43,950 nucleotides of DNA. Source: Paludibacteraceae bacterium. GTDB lineage: Bacteria; Bacteroidota; Bacteroidia; Bacteroidales; Paludibacteraceae. The notes beneath the pieces were generated by a model. That model was not told the DNA's origin. It was given only the letters and a program-made list of their open reading frames with translations, and ran no database searches. Position 1 is the stretch's first letter, and every line of letters begins with the position of its first letter. Made by a program: the position numbers and the translations under genes. This document shows positions 17,214 to 25,518 of this stretch, piece by piece. The stretch lies in assembly GCA_017467185.1 (NCBI GenBank), contig JAFTSS010000092.1:1-43950 (forward strand). The letters are read 5' to 3'.

Positions 17214-19202
17214 ATGAGAACAAATCTTAGTTCAAAAATTGTACTTTATCAAGTACCACAAAAGTACTACCAACCAAATTCAGCGTTGGAAATGTCAGGT
17301 ATTTCTCGTTTTGAGAAAATAAAAACACACATCACAACAACCGCTTTAGAAAGCAGCAAAGTGGTTGCCCATGAAATAGCTAACCTAATACGCCAGAAAG
17401 AAGCAGAAAACAAAAAAACTGTCTTATGCTTCACTAGCGGACGCTCGCCGATAGAGGTATTCGACGAACTCGTCAGAATGCACAAAGAAGAAAATCTTAG
17501 CTTCAAAAACGTAATCTTATTCAATCTATTTGAGTACTACCCACTTGATATTAGGTTTGCACAAAGTTGTCTAAATCAAATCAGAGCAAATCTTTTAGAC
17601 AAAATAGATATTTTACCTGAAAATATTCACTCTATCAATCCAACACTCAACCAATCAGAAATAGCACAACACTGCGCAGAATACGAACGTCAAATAGACG
17701 AATGTGGTGGCATTGATTACCAAGTTCTTGGTGTAGGAGGAGTTGGCAACATTGGATTTAATGAGCCAGGTTCACAAACATCGTCACAAACCCGTTTAAT
17801 TCTTCTCGACCCACGCTCACGAAAAGAGGCTGTACACTTCTTTGGCTCAATTGACAAAGTACCTGCTGGAGCTATCACAATGGGTGTCAACACAATACTC
17901 AAAGCACGCCGCATAGCACTACTTGCTTTCGGCGAACACAAATCATCAATCATTAAAACAATCGTTGAAGGTCAAATGAGCGACCAACACCCAGCTTCAT
18001 TCCTTCAAATGCACACTAACACAACAGTTTTCCTCGACATAAACTCAGCCAGCGCTCTCACTCGCATCTCTTGCCCTTGGCTAGTAACATCTTGCGAATG
18101 GAACGACAAACTAACACGCCGTGCAATTGTTTGGCTATGTCAAAAAACAGGAAAACCAATTCTCAAACTCACAAACAAAGATTATAACGAAAACGGACTC
18201 AGCGAACTCGTAGCACTTTATGGATCAGCATATAATGTGAATATCAAAATATTCAACGACCTTCAACACACAATAACAGGATGGCCAGGTGGCAAACCAA
18301 ATGCCGATGACACCAATCGTCCAGAACGCGCAAACCCATTCCCTAAACGCGTAATCGTATTCTCTCCTCACCCCGACGACGACGTAATCTCAATGGGTGG
18401 AACTCTTAAACGCCTTGTTGACCAAGGTCATGAAGTACACGTTTGCTACGAAACATCAGGCAACATAGCTGTCGGCGACGACGAAATCATCCGTTTCATC
18501 GCATTCATCAAAGGCTTTACCGACATGTTCGATCCTGATAATAAAGCAATTTATGCTAAATACGACGAAATACGCAAATTTTTATTAGAAGAAAAAGGCG
18601 AAAACGACATCGATACTTACGATGTACGAATGTTAAAAGGCCTTCTTCGTCGTGGCGAAGCCAAAGCAGCTTGTCGTTTCATGGGAGTACGCTCTAAAAA
18701 CGTACATTTCCTAAACCTCCCATTCTACGAAACAGGAACAATCAAAAAAGGCGACCTCGGTCGTGCCGATGTCGACATTGTAAAAGCTGTAATAGAAGAA
18801 GTTAAACCACACCAAATCTACGTAGCAGGCGACCTTGCCGACCCACATGGCACCCACAAAGTTTGCCTCGATGCCGTACTCGCCGCAGTTGATGAAGTAA
18901 AAGACGATGCATGGATGAAAGATTGTCGCATCTGGATGTACCGTGGCGCTTGGATGGAATGGGAAATCGACCACATCGAAATGGCCGTACCTCTTTCACC
19001 AGAAGAACTTCGTGCAAAACGCAACGCAATCCTCAAACACCAATCACAAATGGAAGGCGCACCATTTATGGGCGATGACGAACGCCTCTTCTGGCAACGC
19101 TCCGAAGACCGCAACAAAGCAACTGCCAACCTATATTGCCAACTCGGTCTCGCCGCTTACGAAGCAATCGAAGCATTCGTTCAATACATACCTATCAAAT
19201 AA
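17214..19202 (+). CDS. NagB-like (glucosamine-6-phosphate deaminase fold) and PIG-L deacetylase fusion protein
   Basis: The 662-residue protein has two parts. Residues about 35-300 match the glucosamine-6-phosphate deaminase/isomerase fold (FTSGRSP, GVGGVGNIGFNEPGS). Residues about 375-650 match the PIG-L/LmbE family, with the zinc motif SPHPDDDVISMGG and the later DPHGTH. The same fusion and length are known in Bacteroides, where it is usually labelled nagB. The residues that correspond to E. coli NagB Asp72, Asp141 and His143 appear to be Phe106, Val177 and Asn179 here, so normal deaminase activity is doubtful; only the Glu (Glu184) is kept. The PIG-L part keeps its metal site and may N-deacetylate an amino sugar. 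It probably shares a transcript with the XRE/S24 gene and is followed by a strong terminator. I give no symbol because of the altered active site. Confidence 0.85.
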   Translation: MRTNLSSKIVLYQVPQKYYQPNSALEMSGISRFEKIKTHITTTALESSKVVAHEIANLIRQKEAENKKTVLCFTSGRSPIEVFDELVRMHKEENLSFKNVILFNLFEYYPLDIRFAQSCLNQIRANLLDKIDILPENIHSINPTLNQSEIAQHCAEYERQIDECGGIDYQVLGVGGVGNIGFNEPGSQTSSQTRLILLDPRSRKEAVHFFGSIDKVPAGAITMGVNTILKARRIALLAFGEHKSSIIKTIVEGQMSDQHPASFLQMHTNTTVFLDINSASALTRISCPWLVTSCEWNDKLTRRAIVWLCQKTGKPILKLTNKDYNENGLSELVALYGSAYNVNIKIFNDLQHTITGWPGGKPNADDTNRPERANPFPKRVIVFSPHPDDDVISMGGTLKRLVDQGHEVHVCYETSGNIAVGDDEIIRFIAFIKGFTDMFDPDNKAIYAKYDEIRKFLLEEKGENDIDTYDVRMLKGLLRRGEAKAACRFMGVRSKNVHFLNLPFYETGTIKKGDLGRADVDIVKAVIEEVKPHQIYVAGDLADPHGTHKVCLDAVLAAVDEVKDDAWMKDCRIWMYRGAWMEWEIDHIEMAVPLSPEELRAKRNAILKHQSQMEGAPFMGDDERLFWQRSEDRNKATANLYCQLGLAAYEAIEAFVQYIPIK

Positions 19203-19207
19203 AAAAG

Positions 19208-19238
19208 GGGAGATGATACATCATCTCCCTCTTTTTTT
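19208..19238 (+). terminator. Intrinsic terminator after the NagB/PIG-L gene
   Basis: A 10-base perfect inverted repeat (GGGAGATGAT and its complement) begins six bases past the stop codon and is followed by CT7. An A6 run on the left side means it can also stop minus-strand transcripts from the polyprenyl synthase gene, so it probably works both ways between the convergent genes. Confidence 0.85.
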
Positions 19239-19252
19239 ATCCTATAAAAAAA

Positions 19253-20221
19253 TTATTTCTTACGCTGAATAGTAAACTCAAGCAAATTAAGCAACGACTG
19301 TTTTATATCACCATCAGCAAAAACACTCAATGCCAACACAGCTTTTTCTTTATAATAAGCCATACGCTGCTCAGCATATTCTATACCACCAGTACGAGCA
19401 ACAAGCGAACCTATATTATAAAAGAAATCTTCAGTAAATTGACGATTTTTTACGGCTTCAAGAATCAAAGAGGCTTCATTTGCATGAATACTCTCAAGCG
19501 CATGAATAAGAGGCAAAGTAAATTTTCCTTCTCGTATATCATTCAGTGTAGGCTTACCAATCTGTGCATTGGGTGTATAATCAAAAATATCATCCTTTAT
19601 CTGAAAACAAATACCCAAATACTCAGCAAATTGATGCAAAGCCTCACGTTGCTCTTTGCTCGCCCCAACACTAATTGCTGCCGACTCAGCACTAATAGTA
19701 AACAACACCGCTGTCTTCTTCTTAATTATCTCTATATAATCATCTTCTGTCGGAATAGAATACGAATGTTGCAACTGAAGCAACTCCCCGCGAGTCAATA
19801 TATTACCCAAAAGAGCAAGCTGATTATACAACTCAGGCATACCAGTTTCTGCAATAAACTGCATCGATTTACTCAACAAATAATCTCCCACAAGTACAGC
19901 CGTGCGATTATCAAACAAGGCATTTGCCGAAGGCTGCCCACGACGCTCCATCGTTGTATCAACCACATCGTCATGTATAAGACTTGCCGTATGCAACAAC
20001 TCGTACGCTGCCGCCACACTTATAGTTTTATTATTTGGCTCCGCACACAACTTTGCACAAAGCAAAGTAAATACAGGACGCACCTGTTTACCCTTCTGCG
20101 TACGCACATGGTCAAGCACTTTTTTCAATAACTGCTCTTCTGCCGAAAAAGCCGAATCTAAAAACTGTTGAAACAAAGCAAATTCAGCAATAATCGGAGA
20201 CTTAATTAATTCATAATTCAT
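19253..20221 (-). CDS. ispB: Polyprenyl (octaprenyl-type) diphosphate synthase
   Basis: This 322-residue protein has both aspartate-rich motifs of trans-isoprenyl diphosphate synthases: LIHDDVVDTTMERRG near residue 80 and QIKDDIFDY near residue 210. It condenses isopentenyl diphosphate onto an allylic primer to make a long polyprenyl chain, probably the menaquinone side chain in this group of bacteria. The N-terminus MNYELI is encoded by the AATTCAT repeat word, so the first few residues may be repeat-derived. The upstream 173 bases hold two repeat arrays. Chain length cannot be set from sequence alone, so the symbol is by similarity. Confidence 0.88.
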   Translation of the reverse strand: MNYELIKSPIIAEFALFQQFLDSAFSAEEQLLKKVLDHVRTQKGKQVRPVFTLLCAKLCAEPNNKTISVAAAYELLHTASLIHDDVVDTTMERRGQPSANALFDNRTAVLVGDYLLSKSMQFIAETGMPELYNQLALLGNILTRGELLQLQHSYSIPTEDDYIEIIKKKTAVLFTISAESAAISVGASKEQREALHQFAEYLGICFQIKDDIFDYTPNAQIGKPTLNDIREGKFTLPLIHALESIHANEASLILEAVKNRQFTEDFFYNIGSLVARTGGIEYAEQRMAYYKEKAVLALSVFADGDIKQSLLNLLEFTIQRKK

Positions 20222-20228
20222 ATTTTAG

Positions 20229-20262
20229 ATTTTTAGTAGCGAGTAGCGAGTAACGAGACTGC
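20229..20262. repeat. TAGTAGCGAGTAGCGAG repeat directly upstream of the polyprenyl synthase
   Basis: Imperfect units of AGCGAGT lie 8 bases before the start codon. Copies in the same position relative to an ATG occur at 11041-11070 (susD), 14190-14215 (susC), 27659-27690 (folE) and 43010-43032 (mnmA). Confidence 0.8.
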
Positions 20263-20310
20263 TATTCCGTTTTTTTTAGATTTTTAGTAACGAGTAAAAA
20301 AACTTACTCC

Positions 20311-20398
20311 CTTTTCCCTGTTCCTTGTTCCCTGTTCCCTGTTCCTTGTTCCCTATTCCTTGTTCCTTGTTCCCTATTCCCTGTTCCTTGTTCCCTAT
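20311..20398. repeat. TTCCCTG/TTCCTTG tandem array between uvrB and the polyprenyl synthase
   Basis: About twelve imperfect 7-base units (TTCCCTG, TTCCTTG, TTCCCTA) run up to the uvrB stop codon. The same word is found in frame in the ABC permease gene (31091-31190) and between mnmA and xseA (41780-41808). Confidence 0.85.
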
Positions 20399-22443
20399 TT
20401 CAAGAGTTCTTCAAGTTGAAGCATTTCATCACGCCACTGCGCCGCTTCGATGAAATCGAGCTTTTTAACCGCTTCTTCCATTCGGCGGCGTGCATTCTTT
20501 ATTGATTTTTCAATATCTGGTCGCGACATATATTGTACTACTGGATCGGCAGCAATGTTTGGAGTTGAGAGTTGAGAATTGAAAGTTGAAAGTTGAGAAT
20601 GATTTTGTTGACCCTTTGGATCATCGGACACGGCATGCCGTGTCCCTACTATTGGCAATGGCGATGTTGATGTTCTCGATGCAACAGCTTGTGGCACAAT
20701 GTTATTATCTGCATTATACTTCAACTGCTTTTCTCGCCTACGTGCTGTCTCTTCAATAGTTAATCGCATCGATTCTGTAATCGTATCAGCATACATAATT
20801 GCCTTGCCATTAAGGTGACGAGCAGCGCGACCAACTGTCTGCGTAAGAGAACGATGAGAGCGAAGAAATCCTTCTTTGTCTGCATCCAAAATAGCCACTA
20901 ACGACACCTGTGGCAAGTCCAATCCTTCACGCAAAAGATTAACGCCAATCAACACATCAAACATACCAGCACGCAATTCGTCAAGAATACGCACACGCTC
21001 AAGTGTATCAATATCAGAGTGTATATAATTGCATCGCACACCATTCCGCTCAAGATAAAGGTTCAACTCCTCTGCCATACGCTTTGTTAGTGTCGTAACC
21101 AACACCCGCTCATCTTTCTCTACACGCAACGTAATCTCCTCCATCAAATCATCAATTTGATTGAGTGTAGGGCGCACCTCAATCTCTGGGTCAAGCAACC
21201 CCGTAGGACGTATAACTTGTTCTACTATAATACCTTCCGATTTTTGAAGTTCATAATCAGCAGGCGTCGCACTCACATAAATAGCCCGCTTAATCAATTG
21301 TTCAAACTCTTCAAACTTCAACGGGCGATTATCCAAAGCGGCTTCAAGGCGGAAACCATATTGTACCAAATTCTTTTTACGCGAAGCATCACCGCCATAC
21401 ATAGCCCGTATTTGTGGCACTGTAACATGACTTTCATCTATAATCAACAAAAAATCATCAGGAAAATAATCCAATAAACAGAACGGACGCGACCCTGGTG
21501 GGCGATTATCAAAATAACGACTATAATTCTCTACTCCAGAGCAATAACCCACTTCCTTTATCATCTCAAGGTCGTAATTCACACGTTCTTCCAAGCGTTT
21601 TGCCTCATAAGGTTGACCTCGTTCTATAAATCCTTGCACCTCACGACCTAAATCTAACGCAATTTGGTCAATAGCAGCATTAACACGCTCTTTTGTTGTT
21701 GTAAAAATATTTGCAGGATATATTTTAAACTCTTCAAAGCGTTGAAGTGTGTGATTATTCACAAGGTCCAAAGTCTCAATAACATCGATTTCATCGTCCC
21801 AAAACACCACTCGCACTATGTAATCGGTGTACGAAAGACAAATATCAATAGTCTCACCTTTAACTCGAAAATTGCCTCTATTTAATTCTATATCATTACG
21901 AATATATTGTGCATTAACAAGCTGAAGCATCAACTCTTGACGTGAATATCTTTTCCCAGCAACCAATGTAATACAATTCTGAGTAAAATCATCTGGATTA
22001 CCTATACCATAAAGGCATGAAACAGAAGAAACTATAACTACATCGTTACGCCCCGAAAGCAATGCTGCCGTGGCCGAAAGTCGCAAACGGTCGATTTCAT
22101 CGTTAATTGCAAGGTCTTTTTCAATATATGTATCAGTATGAGGAATGTAGGCTTCGGGCTGATAATAGTCATAGTACGAAACGAAATACTCTACTGCATT
22201 CTCAGGAAAAAAGGCTTTGAATTCACTATAAAGTTGAGCTGCAAGAGTCTTATTATGAGAAAGTATGAGGGTAGGACGACCTATATTAGCAATCACATTT
22301 GCCATCGTAAATGTCTTACCCGAGCCAGTAACACCAAGTAAAGTCTGAAATGGCACTCCACGACGTATGCCCTCAGTCAATTCTTTGATTGCCTGAGGTT
22401 GATCGCCCGTAGGAGCATAACTTGATGTCAACTTAAAATCCAT
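20395..22443 (-). CDS. uvrB: Excinuclease ABC subunit UvrB
   Basis: The 682-residue protein is a complete UvrB. It has the Walker A LGVTGSGKT near residue 40, the beta-hairpin region with YYDYYQPEAYIP, helicase motifs such as DESHVTVPQIRAMY and GRAARHLNGKAIMYAD, and a C-terminal UVR domain (about residues 645-680). It handles damage verification in nucleotide excision repair with UvrA and UvrC. Residues about 598-628, in the flexible linker before the UVR domain, are encoded by two inserted repeat elements: a GGACACGG palindrome giving GTRHAVSD, then an AGTTGAG tandem giving HSQLSTFNSQLST. This linker tolerates length change, so function is probably intact. An ACTATAG repeat array (22457-22489) lies just before the start codon. 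Confidence 0.97.
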   Translation of the reverse strand: MDFKLTSSYAPTGDQPQAIKELTEGIRRGVPFQTLLGVTGSGKTFTMANVIANIGRPTLILSHNKTLAAQLYSEFKAFFPENAVEYFVSYYDYYQPEAYIPHTDTYIEKDLAINDEIDRLRLSATAALLSGRNDVVIVSSVSCLYGIGNPDDFTQNCITLVAGKRYSRQELMLQLVNAQYIRNDIELNRGNFRVKGETIDICLSYTDYIVRVVFWDDEIDVIETLDLVNNHTLQRFEEFKIYPANIFTTTKERVNAAIDQIALDLGREVQGFIERGQPYEAKRLEERVNYDLEMIKEVGYCSGVENYSRYFDNRPPGSRPFCLLDYFPDDFLLIIDESHVTVPQIRAMYGGDASRKKNLVQYGFRLEAALDNRPLKFEEFEQLIKRAIYVSATPADYELQKSEGIIVEQVIRPTGLLDPEIEVRPTLNQIDDLMEEITLRVEKDERVLVTTLTKRMAEELNLYLERNGVRCNYIHSDIDTLERVRILDELRAGMFDVLIGVNLLREGLDLPQVSLVAILDADKEGFLRSHRSLTQTVGRAARHLNGKAIMYADTITESMRLTIEETARRREKQLKYNADNNIVPQAVASRTSTSPLPIVGTRHAVSDDPKGQQNHSQLSTFNSQLSTPNIAADPVVQYMSRPDIEKSIKNARRRMEEAVKKLDFIEAAQWRDEMLQLEELLK
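20562..20600. repeat. AGTTGAGA tandem word inside uvrB
   Basis: Units of AGTTGAGA and AAGTTGA encode the NSQLST-type peptide in frame. The word recurs at 28893-28926, 29532-29546, 31049-31083 and 41918-41946, each time inside a coding region and each time read as SQLST or a close variant. Confidence 0.85.
20626..20645. repeat. Perfect 20-base palindrome inside uvrB
   Basis: GGACACGGCATGCCGTGTCC equals its own complement and is followed by CTAC. An identical copy is at 42016-42035 in mnmA; related elements with a different core are at 41971-41990 and 40080-40100. Read in frame it gives GTRHAVSD in both genes. Confidence 0.9.
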
Positions 22444-22456
22444 TTTATCTATTTTT

Positions 22457-22489
22457 TATAGAAACTATAGTGGCTATAGATACTATAAG
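22457..22489. repeat. ACTATAGAA repeat upstream of uvrB
   Basis: Imperfect units of CTATAGAAA lie between the birA stop and the uvrB start. The same word precedes the NAGPA gene (1963-1989) and dacB (24785-24838). Confidence 0.75.
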
Positions 22490-23226
22490 AATATTACTTC
22501 TTTAAATGCAAATGTACGAAGTTCGCCCGATTGTAGTCGAAGTGTAAGGTGCCCTTGTGGTCCAATTTCCTCGATTTCAGCGGAGAATTTCTCCCCTTCG
22601 GGTGTTGAATAATTATGATAACCAACTCGTCGATAAAGGTTATTCATATATTCATAATGAAGCGACTGTTTTATATCGTCATTTTGCCAATTATCAGCAA
22701 GATAATCATAATAACGAAGTATGTTTTGATATATCTCTTCGAATATCTCCTCTCGGTCATTATCACGCCCATTGAGTTGTTTCAAACTAATAGGATTTGG
22801 AGCATTGCTTGTAAACAATTCTTGGTTTATATTTATGCCTATGCCAACAATACATGTGTCAATGGTCGGTCCGCACAAAGCATTCTCTATGAGAATACCA
22901 CAAAGTTTTTTATCGCCTACATAAATATCATTTGGCCATTTAATTGTTATTCGTTGTCGAATATAATCTTGCAACGCATTTATAATTGCAAGTGTAACAA
23001 TCTCAGTAATAACAAATTGCTCCGATGCAGGAATAACCGTCGGTCGCAGTAAAAGGCTAAAAAGTAAGTTCTTGCCATCTTCACTCTCCCAATGATTTGT
23101 TGCTTGCCCATGCCCTGCAGTCTGAAAATCAGCTGATATACAATAACCATGAGGAAGCTCTTCTGCCGACATACGACGACGAAGTTCGGTGCTTGTAGAA
23201 TCTATATTTTTTATATATTGCATCAT
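22483..23226 (-). CDS. birA: Biotin-[acetyl-CoA-carboxylase] ligase BirA (no DNA-binding domain)
   Basis: The 247-residue protein has the catalytic and C-terminal domains of biotin ligase without the helix-turn-helix of E. coli BirA, which is the usual form in this phylum. KWPNDIYVGDKKLCGIL is the conserved core and VGIGININQ also matches. It attaches biotin to carboxylase carrier proteins. The biotin/adenylate loop, GRGRRG in E. coli, reads GHGQAT here; the first Arg is changed to His. Met at codon 2 is an alternative start. It is followed by uvrB after 39 bases. Confidence 0.93.
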   Translation of the reverse strand: MMQYIKNIDSTSTELRRRMSAEELPHGYCISADFQTAGHGQATNHWESEDGKNLLFSLLLRPTVIPASEQFVITEIVTLAIINALQDYIRQRITIKWPNDIYVGDKKLCGILIENALCGPTIDTCIVGIGININQELFTSNAPNPISLKQLNGRDNDREEIFEEIYQNILRYYDYLADNWQNDDIKQSLHYEYMNNLYRRVGYHNYSTPEGEKFSAEIEEIGPQGHLTLRLQSGELRTFAFKEVIFL

Positions 23227-23269
23227 ATCCCTAAAATGTCGGTTTACTAAAATGCACTAGAGCTAATAG

Positions 23270-23362
23270 CAACTTTGCGAACTTTGCGAACTTTGCAAGT
23301 CCTTATTGTAAAAATGGCGGTTTCCTTCGGCATAGGTTGCTTGAAGGTTGCTGTTGGGTAGG
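23270..23362. repeat. Two repeat words in the dacB-birA intergenic region
   Basis: AACTTTGCG units (23270-23302) are followed by AGGTTGCTTGAAGGTTGCT (23328-23362). The second word also occurs, in the opposite orientation, before the ABC permease gene (31491-31517). This 138-base gap has no recognisable promoter. Confidence 0.65.
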
Positions 23363-23364
23363 AT

Positions 23365-24765
23365 TTATTTTACTACATCTAAAAGCCACTCTTCTATTTG
23401 GTTTTTTACATCCTTACGTTTGCAAGTGAAGTTATTAACCATCACTGTTACAGCATATTCTTTATCTCCATACATTATATAACCACTATAACATTGTACT
23501 CCACTTAAACTACCTGATTTCAAACGGGCTTTATCTTGTAATTTAGTGCGATAAAGAAATGAACCAACTGTACCTTCGCGTCCTGCACGTGGAAGTGATT
23601 GATAAAAATCATCCCAATTAGGACTTTTGCGCATGTGGACTAATATTTGATTAAGAAAATGAGCACTATAAGCATTCTGAGCAGCAAGTCCACATCCATC
23701 ATAAAGGAAGAGTGCTGAAACATCAATGCCTTGTTTCGCCCAATAATCTTTAACAACTTGAATTGAAGCTGACGATGTGGCTTCATGTGGCATTATGAGA
23801 TTTCCGAGACGGCGGAATATATGTTCAGCATAAAGATTATTACTCTTGAAATTGGTTAAACGTATGATTTCACGCAATTTACGCGACTTATATTCATAAA
23901 TAAGCGTGCGTTCTTCTGGGAAATACTCAGTTTGCACACTATAATTACCATCCACCGTTACACCCCAATCATTCAACATTTTATGCAACGATTTTGCCAC
24001 CACAAGCGAAGGATTAGGAATAGACGTACGCACCACATAATTATTACGATTTGCAGGCATACCACCCTGTAGATAAAGGGCTAAACCATATGGAGGACAG
24101 AAAGCCCAAACACTATCATTAGGAATACGAAGTGTTTTAACTTCATTATAAATAGCAAGATTTGGAGTTTCAGGCCATACACTCGTTACAATAGGTTTTG
24201 TGCCAAATTCGCCCGAATTCATCGTAATTATTGAGGTATTATCATAAGCTGAAAGTCCAAATGCTGCTGCTCCATAATGGAAACCCATATCCTCCCAAAT
24301 CCATTTAACCGAAGCAGCACAACGATCCAAACAAGTTGGGTCAATAATCACATCGCCTTTAATGTGATTTATTCCTTTATGTTTAATAACTTTTACAAAA
24401 TAATCAAGAAATGCTCGATCGCCAAGATGAATAGAACCAAGAGTAGGGTCGGCTCCCCCACGAATAATGAGATCACCATTGAGAATACCATTTTCAATAG
24501 TTCCATTAGTTTCAATATATGTAGAAAACTGAAAATCACCGCCAAGCAATTCAAGTGCAGTTGCTGTTGTAATCACCTTTGTTATAGATGCAGGTGTAGC
24601 ACATAATTCTGGATTTTGAGATGCAACAACTTCTCCCGATTTTAAATCGACAACTTCGTAAGAAATAGTAGAATGAGGAATGAGGACTGAGGAATGAGGA
24701 ATGCCTACCTCAGCAAATAATAACTGCTGGAAAAATAAAGTTAAAATAATAAGTTTTAGTTTCAT
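23365..24765 (-). CDS. dacB: D-alanyl-D-alanine carboxypeptidase/endopeptidase, PBP4 type (peptidase S13)
   Basis: The 466-residue protein has a signal peptide and the three penicillin-binding motifs in order: PASITKV (SxxK, near residue 60), KSNNLYAE (SxN, near 310) and LKSGSLSG (KTG-like, near 425). It trims or cuts peptidoglycan cross-bridges in the periplasm. Residues about 22-32 (PHSSVLIPHS) immediately after the signal peptide are encoded by an inserted GGAATGA tandem repeat (24670-24702); this lies before the catalytic domain. A repeat array fills the 88 bases upstream. Confidence 0.94.
   Translation of the reverse strand: MKLKLIILTLFFQQLLFAEVGIPHSSVLIPHSTISYEVVDLKSGEVVASQNPELCATPASITKVITTATALELLGGDFQFSTYIETNGTIENGILNGDLIIRGGADPTLGSIHLGDRAFLDYFVKVIKHKGINHIKGDVIIDPTCLDRCAASVKWIWEDMGFHYGAAAFGLSAYDNTSIITMNSGEFGTKPIVTSVWPETPNLAIYNEVKTLRIPNDSVWAFCPPYGLALYLQGGMPANRNNYVVRTSIPNPSLVVAKSLHKMLNDWGVTVDGNYSVQTEYFPEERTLIYEYKSRKLREIIRLTNFKSNNLYAEHIFRRLGNLIMPHEATSSASIQVVKDYWAKQGIDVSALFLYDGCGLAAQNAYSAHFLNQILVHMRKSPNWDDFYQSLPRAGREGTVGSFLYRTKLQDKARLKSGSLSGVQCYSGYIMYGDKEYAVTVMVNNFTCKRKDVKNQIEEWLLDVVK
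24670..24702. repeat. GGAATGA/GGACTGA tandem word inside dacB
   Basis: Four units are read in frame as PHSSVLIPHS. The same word occurs in xseA (41064-41100), read as HSSFLTPHF, and in the murQ-murK intergenic gap (15235-15272). Confidence 0.85.
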
Positions 24766-24784
24766 AATTTAAAATTAGGTGTAA

Positions 24785-24838
24785 TAGTTATAGTAACCAT
24801 AGAGACTATAGAAGCTATAGTCTCTATAGCACTATAGA
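24785..24838. repeat. CTATAGAG/CTATAGAA repeat upstream of dacB
   Basis: Six or so imperfect units of CTATAG plus two or three bases fill most of the gap between the PAP2-like gene and dacB. Confidence 0.75.
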
Positions 24839-24853
24839 AAACAAAAAAATAAA

Positions 24854-25462
24854 TCACATCAATAAAAGCCAACCAACTGAAACAGAAAAAAAACCATTAA
24901 TCCAGCCACAACAAACTTGACCAATAGTATGAGCTTTGAGTTCCATACGCGCCCAGCCCAACATTCCACTTAAAAGAATCAATGCTACAAGTGATATAAT
25001 TGGGGTTGTCCCATATATTATGGCAAAAGTAAACATTCCGCCACACAATCCGCCCATACCCGAAAGGTGTGCGCTAATTTTCCAAAAATGATTTATTGGC
25101 AATATTATAAGTATTGACACCGCCGCCCCTATTATTGGTGCAATATAAAATGAATTAAGTCCTATACGACTAAGCCAAAATGCTCCAAACAAATAACACA
25201 AAAAGGTGAGAAAGAAAGGTATAGGTCGTTCTGTACGATCAGAAATAAATCCATCGCTCACTCCTCCATATTTTATTCCTATGCCTATGATTATGGCAGG
25301 GAACACTCCTGTCGATAAAAACACAATAAGCCAAATCAACGATTTGGCAGATAGTGGTAAAAGATATAATACGGGGTCATACGCTGTAAGCAGTATAACT
25401 CCGTAGAGAGGAATGAAAATTGGTTGTAATATTATCGAAAATATTCTTGCTAACAAATTCAT
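24854..25462 (-). CDS. PAP2-like integral membrane protein
   Basis: This 202-residue protein is almost all hydrophobic, with about six membrane segments. The motifs DRTERPIPF, SAHLSGMGG and ARMELKAHTIGQ resemble the three phosphatase motifs of the PAP2 family (KxxxxxxRP, SGH, and R with H), though the second reads SAH rather than SGH. Relatives act on lipid phosphates such as undecaprenyl pyrophosphate, which would suit the adjacent dacB, but activity is not proven by these motifs. It lies 56 bases after rpoN, in a gap holding an ACACGAG repeat. Confidence 0.65.
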   Translation of the reverse strand: MNLLARIFSIILQPIFIPLYGVILLTAYDPVLYLLPLSAKSLIWLIVFLSTGVFPAIIIGIGIKYGGVSDGFISDRTERPIPFFLTFLCYLFGAFWLSRIGLNSFYIAPIIGAAVSILIILPINHFWKISAHLSGMGGLCGGMFTFAIIYGTTPIISLVALILLSGMLGWARMELKAHTIGQVCCGWINGFFSVSVGWLLLM

Positions 25463-25474
25463 TATTATTAATAT

Positions 25475-25500
25475 TAGACACGAGATGCGAGATACGAGAC
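25475..25500. repeat. ACACGAG/ATGCGAG word upstream of the PAP2-like gene
   Basis: Three imperfect units lie 12 bases before the start codon, the same word as at 16242-16295. Confidence 0.7.
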
Positions 25501-25518
25501 TATAGACACGAAATGTCT

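Noticed and set aside
19439-20131. A 230-codon plus-strand frame opposite the polyprenyl synthase gene
   Set aside because: It is antisense to a gene with both DDxxD motifs and has a composition typical of shadows (Cys, Ile, Arg and Thr rich).
20311-20398. Tandem array considered as a CRISPR
   Set aside because: Units are only 7 bases, with no spacers and no cas genes.
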